Assembly: GCF_004011695.2 (NCBI RefSeq)
Contig: NC_082418.1
Location: 124,001 to 188,000, forward strand
Origin: Ascochyta rabiei
Lineage: Eukaryota; Ascomycota; Dothideomycetes; Pleosporales; Didymellaceae
Direction: 5' to 3'
DNA: 64,000 nucleotides
Every line of letters starts with the position of its first letter. Within the stretch, counting starts at the first letter, position 1. Positions 44,814 to 56,489 of the stretch are shown here, in pieces. A program made the translations under genes and the position numbers. The notes below the pieces were generated by a model. It had not been told where the DNA came from. It saw only the letters and a list, made by a program, of their open reading frames with translations, and did not search any database.

Positions 44814-46444
44814 TGTGACGATGGCAAAATAACGAAAACGGTAGTCACTAAAACGCTGGCTAGCGCTGTATGAGATGAGGTGAGCGTAGGTAGAATATAG
44901 ACTTGCAATTGGTTACGGTGCTCCAGGCCGTCCAAGAACGGTGATCGGTACAAGAAATGTAAAGAGTGAGATTGTATCGCGGTGATCCAAATGCAATGGA
45001 CAAGACCAACCTAAGTAGCCGTTGTCACAACATTAAATAGGGAACCTCTCGCTGATGCCTCACACCGGTGTTTGTATGCTCTTACTTCCTTAGCTGAAGG
45101 ATCGAAAGATCTGCGCCGACTACAACGCGTCGACCCAAGTTCGTTGCTTCTAGTCTGGAACCTACGGTGACAGCCGCACACGATGGTGCCATTACACAAG
45201 GTTGTTTGCCATATCTTGAAGATGCGCTTTCTGAATTTAGGCATACGTAGCGAAGGTGGAAATGATGTGCGTAGAGTCAAAAGATACTGCGGCATGATAT
45301 GGTAACAAGGACAAGGCTGTTTGGTCAGATCCGGCTGCAGTGTTCAGAACTACGAGCAACATTCCAGTGAGTAGATCAGATGTCACTGGGCTCAGCGAAG
45401 CTGCTCCAATTTCCGGACACATTCCAGAAGTGGTTCTTGTGCTGTGAGCTAAGACATGGAAGCATTTCCAGGTGTGGTAGGTCATGTTTGGGCGCTCAGC
45501 TAAGTTTGATGTAACGTACCATGAAACCCTCTATGCACGCTCTACATTGGGTTGTGAGCAGAGCTTTGCATCTGCCGTGACCGTCGTACCATGTGGCAGC
45601 CTGCGAGAAGCATTGAGAAGCGGTGAACATATGGTGAGTAGTGGGACACTGTAATCTTGACACTGTCCACGCCGAGGTCAATCATGTGATCTAATGCATT
45701 GACAACAAGGATCTTAACATAAGACAAGAACAGTCTAGAGAAAGGCTGTCACCGCCATGTTGATCAGGCGAAGAGTCACCATGCAAACAGGTATTAGCCG
45801 TGCACAACGTCTTGGGTTCCAGCTTTGATCCTTATTGTGGAAGACAGCTTGGGTTGCCAAGAAATGTTGAGAACCAGGGCGTTGTGAGATGCCGGAGATG
45901 CTGAAAGGAACCACTCTCCGTATCACAAAAGCCAGTAACGCCAGCTCTTGTAGAAAGTACGACCCCATGTTGGTCACCGAAAATTTGTCGTAGGGAAAAG
46001 TAGAACTGTCTTGCAAGACTCCACGGAACCAGTAAGACACACCAACACCATGTCGTACTCACACGGCGGGAACTGATTGCGTGCGGGCTCCCTAGTCTTG
46101 AGAAACTGGACGCATGACACCCAGCACAAAACAATTAGACAAGCCATGTGTTCGCTATCGTGTTTCGCGTGCGACCATCGGAAGTAATGACAAGAGGCAA
46201 TGTCAGAGGAACCGGACCGATTAGGATAGTGTCGGTCGAGTTTCACTGATATGTAGCCAGAAAATCCTGCACTTGACGGAAAGCAATGCTGGTCGGGGTC
46301 TCCCCTGAATGGTGAGGACCAGTGGACTGAGCATCGTCTATCTGTCGTCAGGATCGACCGAATATTTGAACGTAGCAGCGTCACCTACTGAAGTAACAAT
46401 GTGATACTGCCTACTTAGCCGCGCCTGTGTTGGGCATACCGTCT
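44814..46444. other. Gene-poor region
   Basis: About 1.6 kb with several short minus-strand frames containing hydrophobic pieces (for example MACLIVLCWVSCVQFLK near 46150). I cannot join them with canonical introns and accept none. Confidence 0.4.
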
Positions 46445-48746
46445 TCACAAGCCGTCTCGGTTGCCTTCACTCCTTGGTCTTTCGTACCAGCTTTCATGGC
46501 TGTAGTCTTTCTTCGGGCCGTCAACCTCGTACGTAATGCTGAATGCCTGCAATGTTGCACCGCGAAACTTGAATTCACACCCGCTCTTGTATGTATCTGG
46601 ATCACACCAATGGTGCCCCTTGGCCATCCACCCGTGGTTCTCATCCGCCGGAGGGTAGAATTCCCACATGTTGAAGAAGGCCCCGGTAGTTTCTCCATCC
46701 TCGTCCGCGAACCAGGCTGTGATCTTATCGGTTGCCTCGTTATAGCGGTAGACGTAGCGGCGCGTAGCGGGGAAAGAGAAGCCATTGTCCATCTTGAAGA
46801 TGCCCTCTTCGATGTAGAGATACTCGGCGGTATAGGTAGGATCGGTAGGATTGCGTGGATGGAAGTGTGCGGTACCCGTGAGTATGCCACCTGGCGTGGT
46901 GTTGCGGGTGGCGATCTTTCGACGAAGAGACCACACGCCTTGCATGGCACGAAAGACTGCTGCTGCGACGAATTTAGCGTCTTGGTCTGAGGACTTCAAT
47001 ACAGCAATGATCTCTTGCACGACAACATCAGCCTCTACGTCAGTACCAACACCTTGGTAGCGAGATGGGAAAGCAGGCCCTTTCTGGCCATTGAATCCCT
47101 CGTCTACTCGCTTGACGCCGGCTTCTCGTGCAAGCTCTTCGACAAGACCAACGTAGTCAGCCATCCAGAACTGCGGAACTTGTAAAGATCCCTCGAACCG
47201 CATCTTATGTCGCATACGCTCTGTTGTGTCGAGCTGATTCAGCGCAGCTCTAGTGGAGGTGTCAAGATCTCGAGGGGATTTGAACCATGTGTCGGCAATG
47301 AAGCGCGCCTGCATCTCCATAACACCCCAGTAGGGGCCCTCGTAGAAGCCGACAAACCCGAGTGTGGGAATATCGGAGAGAACAGAACCGCGAGTAACGA
47401 GAAAAGGTATGCGTGGGCAAGCGGCATCGGGGGAGAGGAAGCCTTTGGGTGTGTCGTGGATGTAATTGAGGTCGACCTTGTAACCTGTGGCTTCAATAAT
47501 GCCAACAACGCTGGAGACCTCGCTTGTACTCTGCTCTTGGTTAGCACCGTAGTCTTTGACAATGTAACAGTCGCCAACTCACGCCTGGATGCTCGGACCA
47601 CGGAGCTTTATGCCGCAGCACGATGTCGAACAAGCCGCCATCCTCCTTCTGCTGAACCTCATCTACCCAGCCTTGTACCGGTATAATCAGTCCACTCCTG
47701 ACAAACTCAGTGTATGTATCGGTGATACCGCAATAACCGGGGTATTGCGTCTGTTCCGGCGCATACACGAGTGCTGAGCTACCGTATTCCCGCTGGTCGC
47801 CACCGATAACAGACCGCATGTAGTCATGTCCCTTCTTTGCTTTCTCAGGAGGAACAGTGGTGATGGAAGCAGATAATTCACCTTCACCGCGGCGCGATAA
47901 GTTGTAGAGGACAAGATCGATAGGAAGGAAACTTGGTGCTAGGTTGGCATTGTGCGACGAATCAATGTAGGGATTCTGAGGTAGGTAACGGGGAAGGCAA
48001 TACAGAGGTCGGTTGATGATGTGATAGATTATGCTTTCCGAATGAGCAGGCTTGCTCTTGCCCGGCGAATTTTTGGCGTTCGAAATCTGTAAGGCAGCTT
48101 GAGCTGCAGCTTCTGACCCGCTGATCCCCCCGCCAATGACGGCAATCTTGCCGGGCTGCTGTGAGAGAGAAGGAAGGTCGCGAAACACTGAGGAGTGCTG
48201 TACATTGTTGAGGTTCTTGTGAGGTAGGGGAGTGAAGGTTCGACCAGGTTCGTCGAAAAATCCGCTCGCAACGACAAGGTAGTCGAACGTTTGCGTGCTC
48301 GATTGATGCGTTACCACATCGTACGTTGAGATTTGCCAGGTTTTCATGTCGTCAAGAATATCGGCGTTGACGACTTTGCGATTCACAAATATGCTTGACC
48401 TAAGGCCGAACTTATCCGTGTACTTTTCAAGATACCGACCAACTTGCCATGCCTTTGGAAATATCGGCGGGGTAGCAGGAGATGGAGCTCCAGTGACAGG
48501 ATCTGAAAGATCCACGGATGACCATGAAAGATCCGGGAAGGCAACGGTGAAGCGGCTCAGGTTCGTCTTCATGTCTGGACTGCACTTGTCACCGTACTCG
48601 CCAGGCTGCGCTCTCCACATGCCGCCGACACGGTCTGCGGCTTCGTACACAGTCACAGCGTAGCCACCATGCTGTAGAAACGTCTTCGCCGCCACAAGGC
48701 CGGAGGGGCCTGCGCCCACGATGCAGACAGACCTCGTGAACGCCAT
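46445..48746 (-). CDS. Flavin monooxygenase fused to a DUF6314-like domain
   Basis: Two exons, 48746-47583 and 47530-46445, 52-nt intron (GTGAGT...GCTAACC...GCAG), 749 aa. The N-terminal half has the FAD motif VGAGPSG (residues 10-16), a VGGMWRAQPGEYG stretch, and the second dinucleotide motif IGGGISGSEAAAQ near 200, as in FMO or Baeyer-Villiger type enzymes using NADPH and O2. The last 150 residues (LTGTAHFHPRNPTDPTYTAE, FPATRRYVYRYNE, WCDPDTYKSGCEFKF) form a separate beta-rich domain resembling DUF6314. Both parts lie in one frame after splicing, so this is a true fusion. The substrate is unknown. No other biosynthetic enzyme lies next to it, so no cluster is claimed. Confidence 0.85.
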
Positions 48747-49877
48747 GGTGCTGGCTGTTGAGTACGATGGTACGCCTTGCCTTGGTCAGTCTAACCCCCA
48801 AAGTACTCCAAGGGGAAATTAGACATACAGATGGAGCGATAGAGTGCAGTGGACAGGGTACTATGCGTGTGCAGACGGGTTGGAAGAAGAAGCGTATGGC
48901 GTTGAGGAGTTTGGGATGTGGACAGGTGCATGGGTGGGGCGTGGAAAGCGCGCTAGCAGAAGGCCCTCGGTTTTCAGCCAATGAGGAATAGCGTGCAAGT
49001 AGAAGGTTGAGATGGAGGGAAAGGAGAACGTGTACATTTCATTCATTCTGTAAGAAGCCCGGAGTTGATCAGGGTGCCTTTCATGGTTTGGAACTGGGTT
49101 TTGCCGGTCTGCAGTGGTCAGCTGAGGGCAGAACAATCGCAGGTGGGCATAGCGTACAGAGAGCAGATAACGTATATGGTCCTGCACAAGAAGGGTCAGA
49201 AAACAGCGTTCTCAGTATACATGACGTGTGTGTACATACCAGGTCAGTGACGTGACGGTGCTGTTCAAATTCCACCCTGGCGAACTGTCTCATGTCGGCC
49301 CTGGTGGCGGCGTCCGGTATGTTGTTGATGCTGCGAACAATGTCGCGCCACAGCGACAAGACCTTCTGTCGTTGTATGAACTAAGTGACAGAATCAGACC
49401 TATCTGACTACCAAAGACGGGGCGAAGCTCACATGGTCGAGGCCCAGGGGGCTCTTTCCGCGCGCACCCAGCCGTGAAGGCGGCTTTGCGGCTATTGTTG
49501 CATACCTGCGCAACATGCCCTCCTCAACGCCAGAGCGAGACAACAACCACGATGCAGGAGTGGGATAAGACAAGAGGCGGTGATCTGGGACGGTGCAAGA
49601 TCATGTGCACGATGAGGCTCTGGCTGGCGATGCAAGCTGACGTAAGGAACAAGAACAAGCTAGACTCTGGGTGTCTTAGGCCGCAAACCCAGCCTTGCCA
49701 GCCTACCCAGCCTTGCCAGCCTTGCCAGCCTTGCCAGCCCTGTGATGGTTGCCCCACCGGCGCGTCTTCCCTGAAGCTCGACGCGTTCGCCATTGTAGCA
49801 TCGCCAGTTTCTCCGCAACAGCCACGTGCCCATGGTCGGGCCTTGCACAAGCCGACTCGGTGCAACTGGAGAGCGTC
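48747..49877. other. Divergent intergenic region with 9-bp repeat
   Basis: About 1.1 kb between divergent genes. A CCTTGCCAG nonamer is repeated about five times with variants at 49690-49740, roughly 140 bp before the preferred NAT4 start. Other frames are shadows. Confidence 0.45.
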
Positions 49878-50894
49878 ATGTGTTTCGGACAGCGTGACTC
49901 GGATGGAGAGGGAGCGCCGCCCGGCACTCGCAGCAAAATGTACAACCCGAAGCTCAAGAGGAGAAGAAGCCACGCCGAAGCAGACCGTGCAGAGTTGCAG
50001 GATCGTCGAAAGCTCTTCAAATTCGACTCTACCGTCTCTACCGTCTCGACTCTCGCCAACAACCGGTCCATGTCCCCTGCGAAACTGCTCGGCCCACACC
50101 AACCTCCAAAGTTGCACTCTCCACCTACCACCGGCGGCCACAAGGCCTCCTTGCGCCCTCACGAACTTCAGACTCCTCAAAGCCCTCACAAGCCCGCCTC
50201 CTTCTCCTCAGAGCGCACGCTGCCTGTCTTGGGCATTCGCGACGACACCCCTCTCGAACACCGCACTTTGCTTATCGAATGCCTCTATGCGTCCGAAGAC
50301 GTCGATCTTGCTTTTCATCCCGCCCTCCACTTCCAACTCTTGCGGTCGACGCACATGAAGAACGATGAGTTGGCCGTATGCTTCGACCTCATCTCGAAGA
50401 CGTCACAACAGGACTACAAGGCCTCAAGCCGGGGCTGGCATCCCACCTGCAAAATGGAGGAAATGCAGGACAAGGAGATGATGTACCTCGTCGTACGACA
50501 GACAGAGGGCTACATGGGCTTCGAAAAGGTCGACGTGCAGAAGTCGGGCGCACAATACATAGGCGCTATCCTCGGCTTCCTGTCCTTCAAGCTCGAGTCC
50601 GAGGACGAGGAGCTGCACAAGATGAGGCCTGTGCTCTACATCTACGAGGTCCATCTCGATGACCGCTTGCGCAGACGAGGTCTTGGAGGACGAATCATGA
50701 AGTGGGCAGAGGACCAGGCTCGCTTGGCAAAGATTTCAAAGGCCATGTTGACCGTTTTCACGGCGAACGAGGGCGCAAGAAGAATGTATGAGAGAGAGGG
50801 CTATGGGAAGGACGAGAGTAGTCCAGAGGATAGGGTGACGAGGAGGAAGGTCATCAAGGCTGACTACATCATCATGAGTAAGGAGATTGCCTAG
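49878..50894 (+). CDS. NAT4: Histone N-alpha-acetyltransferase NatD (Naa40)
   Basis: Intronless, 338 aa from the Met at 49878 (MCFGQRDSDGEG). Upstream in-frame Met 49749 and downstream Met 49938 are alternatives. The N-terminal third is basic and Ser/Pro-rich. The GNAT fold follows: GWHPTCKMEEMQDKEMMYLV, GAILGFLSFKLE, PVLYIYEVHLDDRLRRRGLG with the acetyl-CoA loop RRRGLGG, then KAMLTVFTANEGARRMYERE and a final ADYIIMSKE. The VLYxYEVxL and MLTVF-xxN-GA motifs are those of Naa40, which acetylates the N-terminal Ser of histones H4 and H2A. It is longer at the N-terminus than yeast Nat4. Confidence 0.85.
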   Translation: MCFGQRDSDGEGAPPGTRSKMYNPKLKRRRSHAEADRAELQDRRKLFKFDSTVSTVSTLANNRSMSPAKLLGPHQPPKLHSPPTTGGHKASLRPHELQTPQSPHKPASFSSERTLPVLGIRDDTPLEHRTLLIECLYASEDVDLAFHPALHFQLLRSTHMKNDELAVCFDLISKTSQQDYKASSRGWHPTCKMEEMQDKEMMYLVVRQTEGYMGFEKVDVQKSGAQYIGAILGFLSFKLESEDEELHKMRPVLYIYEVHLDDRLRRRGLGGRIMKWAEDQARLAKISKAMLTVFTANEGARRMYEREGYGKDESSPEDRVTRRKVIKADYIIMSKEIA

Positions 50895-51081
50895 TCCTGC
50901 AGTCGTCACAGTGCATCTTCGGCGTTGGCGTTAGCGTTAGATACCCACGGTCTGGCAGGAGTTCCTCAGTAGCATGTAGCTTCACAATCACTATACAAGC
51001 CAGGGACTTAGGTGTCCACAACACAGCTGCATTGCAAATCCATAGGCTCGTTGCACAGTTGGATCTCGACAGAGCACTGGG

Positions 51082-53124
51082 TCAAGCCCAGAACGCTATC
51101 AGTAGGCCACTCGCAATCGCCGAACCTATTGCACCTGCCAGAGCCGACCTAAACGCTAGCTTGAAAGCTGTTGACACATGGTGCTTCCAGTTACCCCCCG
51201 CATTCCCCACCACGGTAGTCTGATCGTCGTCCTTAGATCTCCAGCATGTTGACAAACGTGACATTGCTATCCACAGCAACTGCAAGGCTGTAAAGTATAC
51301 CGCCAGTGTCATCTCGATTGCTAGCAGGCCAGCTGACCACAATTCCAGTAACAAATCGCATGTTGTCGCAACATCCCTGCTCGCACCTTGAGCACTCACA
51401 ACCCCGACCATCATCTCGTTCCCAATCTTCGACACATTCATCTCCTTTAACTTGCAGGAGGTTAGCTTTGCATCTGGGGAGACCTTCGATACACCATAGA
51501 GCGTCAATGCTGTTATCAAGGCCCATATCGCAGCGACAAGACAGTGCGTCCACCAAGACCTCTTCGTCTTCGTTTCTTCTACAGCCACCACATCCGGCTC
51601 TGCAGCTGGGTCTTCCAAGCTAGAAGCATGGGCTGGCTCAGGTGCTGATGGCATAGCGCTGTTCCGATCCAAAAAACTTGCAGCGTTATTTCGCCTCGGT
51701 GGCCCATTTGAGCTTGTCAGAGAGGAGGAACCGACTCTAATTTCCCTGTCGTCTTCGTTCAACATCTCGCCGGGCCTGCGACTGTGTTTTGAAGCGGTCG
51801 ATTCGTGCAGCGGCTGTTCACCACTCCTTGTAGTGTCAGTGGCGGTGTCTGAGGGCCTTCGATGTGTTCCTGATACATCGAAGATCACAGTCTCTGGTAG
51901 TGTTCTAGCGTAAATCACGGAGTCGCGTTCCGGAGTGGAAGAAGCTGTTTCCGCCAAATCGATTGGTGATGCTGAATCCTGAGGGTCTCCAGCAGAATGA
52001 TCCCCCAGCCTTCTCGAGTCTGGGACCCTGTCATCCGCTTTGATAGGATCTAGCTCAGCTGGTTGGATGTAGGCTGGAGGTAGTCTAGAATTCCTCATTC
52101 GCAAGGACGCTGACCGCGACACCGAAGCACGATCACCGAAGCTGGTGTAGTGCATCGCGTGAGGGCAGTCTTCCGATGATTCCATGTTTGCAGTGGAAGA
52201 TGATGCTAAACTCTGGAGGCCTTCGGGGGTTACAAAGTTTCGAGGAAGGGTCTTGGAACCACGCGGGCTGCGGAACCAATTCGACCCTTCACGATTGCGA
52301 GATACGTCGAAGTTCTTGCGCAGCTTGAAGAGTCTCTGAGGGGTTGCGGAGATAGCCAGGCTGCTTGAACTCGCACCAGCGCCCAAAGGTTCTTCCGCAG
52401 TAGCAAGGAGGATGGAGTCAGCCGGCTCTTTTTGAGCCATTGGAATTTCACGTAGCCTTTGCTTGATCCTCTCAACTTTCGATGCGATCTCTCTGTCCGC
52501 TGTATCCATCGAGGATCCAGTGCCTGTCGAACTCCTGGCCATGGCCACAACATGTCCGTGAGACAAAGAAATTCCGCAATCTTCTTGTTCTTGTTGCTGC
52601 TTCCCCGTTTCGTGTGAAATCAGAGATCTTGCGGACTTTTTCGAACTTGCAGACCCATCTGTAGGCCGTTCTGAAGCCATGAAGGAATTTGTTTCTTCGT
52701 CTTCAACGTGGCTTTCATTTCCGCTTCGGAGGACTTCAAGCTTGTCTTCGCCGAAATCATGGCTTTGGTGTGCGGCTTTGAAGCCTTTTCGGCTATCGGA
52801 AGTCATCCCAGCCTCGGATGTTGATGTGGCGTTTTCATCGGTCTCTTGATCTGATGGAGGTCCCGAGATGTTTGCGAGATCCCCCTCTGCCTCCTCTCCA
52901 GCCACGCCTCCTGAGCATCTCAAGTACATGGAAGACGTTGTGGGCCGTTGGTCAAATGGGTATACGCTATCCAGGGAAACCGGGCGTTTTGTGCAAACGT
53001 TACACGAGAAACATGAACAAAAACACTCTTTTCCGAAATCGAACAAACCGGGCTCGGATCTCAAAGATCGCAAAAGCGACATCGAAGCATTCATATATTT
53101 CCCTTTCTCCCCTCTTCTTTCCAC
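51082..53124 (-). CDS. Hypothetical protein with long disordered region and C-terminal membrane segments
   Basis: Intronless, 680 aa. Residues 1-about 510 are Ser/Thr/Glu-rich and disordered, with cysteines near the start (CFCSCFSCNVC). The C-terminus has a first membrane segment (THCLVAAIWALITALTLYGV), an extracytoplasmic stretch with two cysteines, a second segment (SAGLLAIEMTLAVYFTALQL) and a last one (FRSALAGAIGSAIASGLLIA). No catalytic motif. The frame ends 187 bp from the NAT4 stop on the other strand (convergent). The true start may be a later Met. No family recognised; probably a fungal-specific membrane protein. Confidence 0.68.
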   Translation of the reverse strand: MERRGEKGKYMNASMSLLRSLRSEPGLFDFGKECFCSCFSCNVCTKRPVSLDSVYPFDQRPTTSSMYLRCSGGVAGEEAEGDLANISGPPSDQETDENATSTSEAGMTSDSRKGFKAAHQSHDFGEDKLEVLRSGNESHVEDEETNSFMASERPTDGSASSKKSARSLISHETGKQQQEQEDCGISLSHGHVVAMARSSTGTGSSMDTADREIASKVERIKQRLREIPMAQKEPADSILLATAEEPLGAGASSSSLAISATPQRLFKLRKNFDVSRNREGSNWFRSPRGSKTLPRNFVTPEGLQSLASSSTANMESSEDCPHAMHYTSFGDRASVSRSASLRMRNSRLPPAYIQPAELDPIKADDRVPDSRRLGDHSAGDPQDSASPIDLAETASSTPERDSVIYARTLPETVIFDVSGTHRRPSDTATDTTRSGEQPLHESTASKHSRRPGEMLNEDDREIRVGSSSLTSSNGPPRRNNAASFLDRNSAMPSAPEPAHASSLEDPAAEPDVVAVEETKTKRSWWTHCLVAAIWALITALTLYGVSKVSPDAKLTSCKLKEMNVSKIGNEMMVGVVSAQGASRDVATTCDLLLELWSAGLLAIEMTLAVYFTALQLLWIAMSRLSTCWRSKDDDQTTVVGNAGGNWKHHVSTAFKLAFRSALAGAIGSAIASGLLIAFWA

Positions 53125-54203
53125 ATCCTCACAGAACCCCTATCCTCAACCGCCCAACCTCCCAAGCTCACTGCGACGAATATTCAACTTGCTTCTAATT
53201 TTCAATACATTGTGGGGCCGCACCCTCTGGTCGAAACCACGTCAGCCACCCAAACCCCAACTCTCGCGGTCCGTGGGGGCAAGCTTACACAACGCACAGG
53301 TAAGGCAGTATCCCCTCTTCCTACCGAGATTCCGGGGATTTTCCAAGTGGAGATTGGTGACCCGAGCTCTACCCCGATGTGATGGTCTCCCAAGTATCCG
53401 GATTGCCGTTATCGAAGCGGGCTGCGGACAATTTCTTGATCGCTGGATGCTACTACGCAGAGGCCTTCCCATGTTACGTGACTGGGCGGAACCGAAAGTT
53501 CGGATGGATCCGGCCGTGCGGTGGGATCTCAGCGGGCGATCGGAAAGGCTGCAGCTCGGTCAGAGGCCCGGGCTGAGCTCTTGCACAGCGTATCGGCATC
53601 GCGTGGAGCATTCGAGGTGCTGTTGCGTCTGGGGACTCTTGCTTTTGCGTCGGTAGCGCCTGGTGGCGATATGCTGCTATAGGAATGGAATGAACGTACT
53701 CTTTAGAGGAGCGGGGGATATCTACATGGAAAGGAAAGATCATTCAACAAGTGCGCGAAATGAAAAACTGGAAAACGTAAATAGGGAAAAAGAGGTCGTT
53801 CTCGCAAAGCAGCTTCTGAGCTATCGCATTCTTTGGCCGTCGAGACCAGAGCCTCAAGATGGAATTTCGGGGGTTCGAAGAGTCCGGACCGTGTATTCAG
53901 GGGGTGGTGTGGACCCGTCCAACATTGCGGGTGTACCCAACACTGCATAAAGGGTCCAGTTGCAGATGTGGACAGTCGACCAGAGTCATGCAGATGATGC
54001 ATCGGCTGGAGACCTACCGAACCTGCGAATTTGTAGACGCTCTAAGAGAAGCCTTTGCAACGAAGGGATGGCGTGGAAGAAGGAACGAATTTTCGATGCT
54101 TGGAAAGGGGAAATAGTGAAAGATTTTGATTGAAATAAGACGGAAGAAAAAGCGGACGGAAGAAAGCAGACAGAGCGCAACGTGCGAAAGGAAGCCAACC
54201 GTG
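53125..54203. other. Intergenic, no gene accepted
   Basis: About 1.1 kb. A plus-strand frame at 52868-53656 is mostly antisense to the preceding gene. Others are short. Confidence 0.4.
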
Positions 54204-54866
54204 CTACTCACCGGCACTGCCGTCTTCCCCCTGCCACCACTCGAAGAATCTTGGGGTCAGGAGCATACTCTGCTCGGTGGGACTGGATCCCTCCTCGTCA
54301 CCACACAACCACTCCAGATACACCGGTGGCAAACCCAGACGCGTACCCTCAGTCCTTACATTGGAGTCAGGGGCCAACACGTACCGCTCGTCGCTGTTGC
54401 GGAAGCGGAAGTGCGACTGACCCAGCACACCCACGACCCACTGCATGGATAGTACGCCGTGCAGGAAGGCATGCAGAGGAGGGCAGAGAAGCGTACGTAT
54501 GAGTTCTTCGGCGGTTGGACCAATCGGAGCAGGTATCTGAGTTGGTACCTCGAATCGACTGAAGTCTATGCTCAAAGCAGGGATGTTGCTGTTAAAGACA
54601 AACATTTCCATGGTGGCTTGGACTCTGTCCTCGGTTTCGCTATTCGTCCCGCCAAAGTGAATACCGGCGTTGACCTTCGCAGACTGCTTGTTTGAGTACT
54701 GACTATGCTCTAAGCTCGGCATAGCTTGCTCGCGAAGTCGGTATGGCGTAGGTGAACTCGAAGATGTCTGAATAGACAAGTTTTGGAAATGCGCTGTGAT
54801 GTACCAATCGCAGGAGATATATCGAGGCGAGCGGGACGGCTGGTTGCCGTTGTGACTACTGGACAT
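54204..54866 (-). CDS. Hypothetical protein, 220 aa
   Basis: Intronless frame, start MSSSHNGNQPSRSPRYISCD. The middle reads like a folded protein: MEMFVFNSNIPALSIDFSRF, APIGPTAEELIRTLLCPPLH, AFLHGVLSMQWVVGVLGQSH, and a Trp-rich end (VYLEWLCGDEE, RFFEWWQGEDG). No signal peptide or known motif. Alternative Met codons exist at 'MPSLEH' and 'MEMFVF'. Coding is likely because hydrophobic and acidic residues alternate as in helices, but no function can be suggested. Confidence 0.5.
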   Translation of the reverse strand: MSSSHNGNQPSRSPRYISCDWYITAHFQNLSIQTSSSSPTPYRLREQAMPSLEHSQYSNKQSAKVNAGIHFGGTNSETEDRVQATMEMFVFNSNIPALSIDFSRFEVPTQIPAPIGPTAEELIRTLLCPPLHAFLHGVLSMQWVVGVLGQSHFRFRNSDERYVLAPDSNVRTEGTRLGLPPVYLEWLCGDEEGSSPTEQSMLLTPRFFEWWQGEDGSAGE

Positions 54867-55367
54867 AATCAGTCGCGTGATAGAGGTATTTGGTGTGACC
54901 GTCGAGGTATAGACACACGGACGAGAGTGTGGTCGGTAGTATGTTCGGCAGGTCTAGAGTGCAACGGCAGCCGAAGTAAATAGCAGAGACCGTCTTGCTT
55001 GCCTTGTGCACGAGACAACACTGCACCACACACACGATGAACCAACGCCCTGCATCGATTAGCATGGAGTGGTTTGACAACACCAGCATGATGTATATAC
55101 ATACCCAACCCATGCACTGTGCAAAGGCTGAGTTGGTCGATCAGCAGTTAGGGGTATGTTGGCTAGCGTCAAACTTGCAGAATCCGTGTTCACCTTCTGA
55201 ACAGTGCTATTGTTTGTCACCTCGCCCTTATCCAACATGCGGTGTGATCCATGTGCGCAGCGTTGCTGCCTTTCTTCTACCCTATTGCGCCTGCAGTTGG
55301 TGTCTTACCATCTTCCGTCTTTTTGTCTTTTCGAAACCCCGTTCATATTCTAAACTCTCCTCCCGCG
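54867..55367. other. Divergent intergenic region
   Basis: About 500 bp. No gene seen; likely promoters of both neighbours. Confidence 0.45.
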
Positions 55368-56489
55368 ATGAAACAGGTCGCGGCGTCGCTCATTCCCTTG
55401 TTTCTGACGCTGGTCGCCTTTCCTTTTGCTGGGGCACAGCGAGCGTGCAACAATGCCCCTGAGTTGTGTTCCACGCCGTACGATCAGATCACGCATCTCG
55501 GAGCGCATGACTCGCCATTTCTGCGCGATGCTTCGACAGGCTTTTCCTCATTCGGCAACCAGTTCTTCAACAGCACCGTACAGCTTGACGCTGGCGTCCG
55601 ACTGCTCACAGCTCAGGTCCATGTCGCCTCCAATGCGGACACGCAAGCCCGAGAGTTACACCTCTGCCATACGACATGCGGAATGTTCGATGTCGGACTC
55701 TTCAAGGACTGGCTCTGGGAGATTCGCTCATGGATGGACTTGAACCCAAACGAGGTGATCACACTGGTGTTGGTGAATATGGAAGGCATCGATGCCCGAG
55801 AGCTTCAGGGAGAGTACTCGAAAGCCGACATCGCGCATTACGGCTATGTTCCTGCGGACATCAGTAAAGCACCTCCGCCATCGAGCGAGTTCAAAAAGAC
55901 GTGGCCAACGCTCGGAGAGATGCTCGACAAGGGGGAACGACTCGTCACTTTTGTCAACGCAATCAACCCGGACAAGGCCAATGCACCGTATCTCCTCAAC
56001 GAGTTCGACTTTGTATGGGAAAATGCATACGATGTGCGAGACGCGGTGCAATTTGCTTGCAAGCCTGACCGACCCTCCAACACGACGACGATCCAACAAG
56101 AGCGCGACTCTGGCAAGCTGTTCCTGATGAACCACATGCTTTACTGGTCGCAGGCAATGAACATCCAAGTCCCTGACATCCGCAATATCAACGAGACGAA
56201 CTCATGGGATGGCATAGGTGGCCTTGGCACGCATATGACGCTGTGTGGAGGCCTAGTCGCGCGACAGCCGACGTTTGTGCTTGTCGATTTCTTCAACGTT
56301 GGGCCGGCGATCAAGGCAGTGGATAACTTCAATGGGGTGGATGCACCAGTTGGGCGCAGGAATGTGACCACGCAGGTCATTGAAGGCGGCGCAGGCATGA
56401 GCTACGTCAGCGGTAGTGAGAAGAAGAAGAAGGGCGATGCGTGGGTCGCGCTGGTCGTGGCCCTGGTTGGCATTGTTGTTTGTATGTGA
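55368..56489 (+). CDS. Secreted PLC-like phosphodiesterase, probable GPI protein
   Basis: Intronless, 373 aa from Met 55368; the frame extends upstream, but this Met starts a clean signal peptide (AASLIPLFLTLVAFPFAGA). The body is a PI-PLC X-like TIM barrel: QITHLGAHDSPFLRDASTGF with the first catalytic-type His, AGVRLLTAQVHVASNAD, RELHLCHTTCGMFDVGLFKD with the second His, PNEVITLVLVNMEG, and FVLVDFFNVGPAIKAVDNFN. The C-terminus is a Ser/Gly/Lys stretch then a hydrophobic tail (AWVALVVALVGIVVCM), fitting GPI anchoring. Family members lack a Ca2+ site and their substrates are mostly unknown. Six or more cysteines suggest a disulfide-bonded extracellular protein. Confidence 0.88.
   Translation: MKQVAASLIPLFLTLVAFPFAGAQRACNNAPELCSTPYDQITHLGAHDSPFLRDASTGFSSFGNQFFNSTVQLDAGVRLLTAQVHVASNADTQARELHLCHTTCGMFDVGLFKDWLWEIRSWMDLNPNEVITLVLVNMEGIDARELQGEYSKADIAHYGYVPADISKAPPPSSEFKKTWPTLGEMLDKGERLVTFVNAINPDKANAPYLLNEFDFVWENAYDVRDAVQFACKPDRPSNTTTIQQERDSGKLFLMNHMLYWSQAMNIQVPDIRNINETNSWDGIGGLGTHMTLCGGLVARQPTFVLVDFFNVGPAIKAVDNFNGVDAPVGRRNVTTQVIEGGAGMSYVSGSEKKKKGDAWVALVVALVGIVVCM

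Noticed and set aside
46445..48746. Biosynthetic gene cluster around the monooxygenase
   Set aside because: The neighbours are an extracellular cysteine protein, NAT4 and a membrane protein; no backbone synthase, transporter or regulator is adjacent.
52868..53656. 262-codon plus-strand frame
   Set aside because: Much of it is antisense to the start of the 680-aa membrane protein; the remainder has no domain-like sequence.
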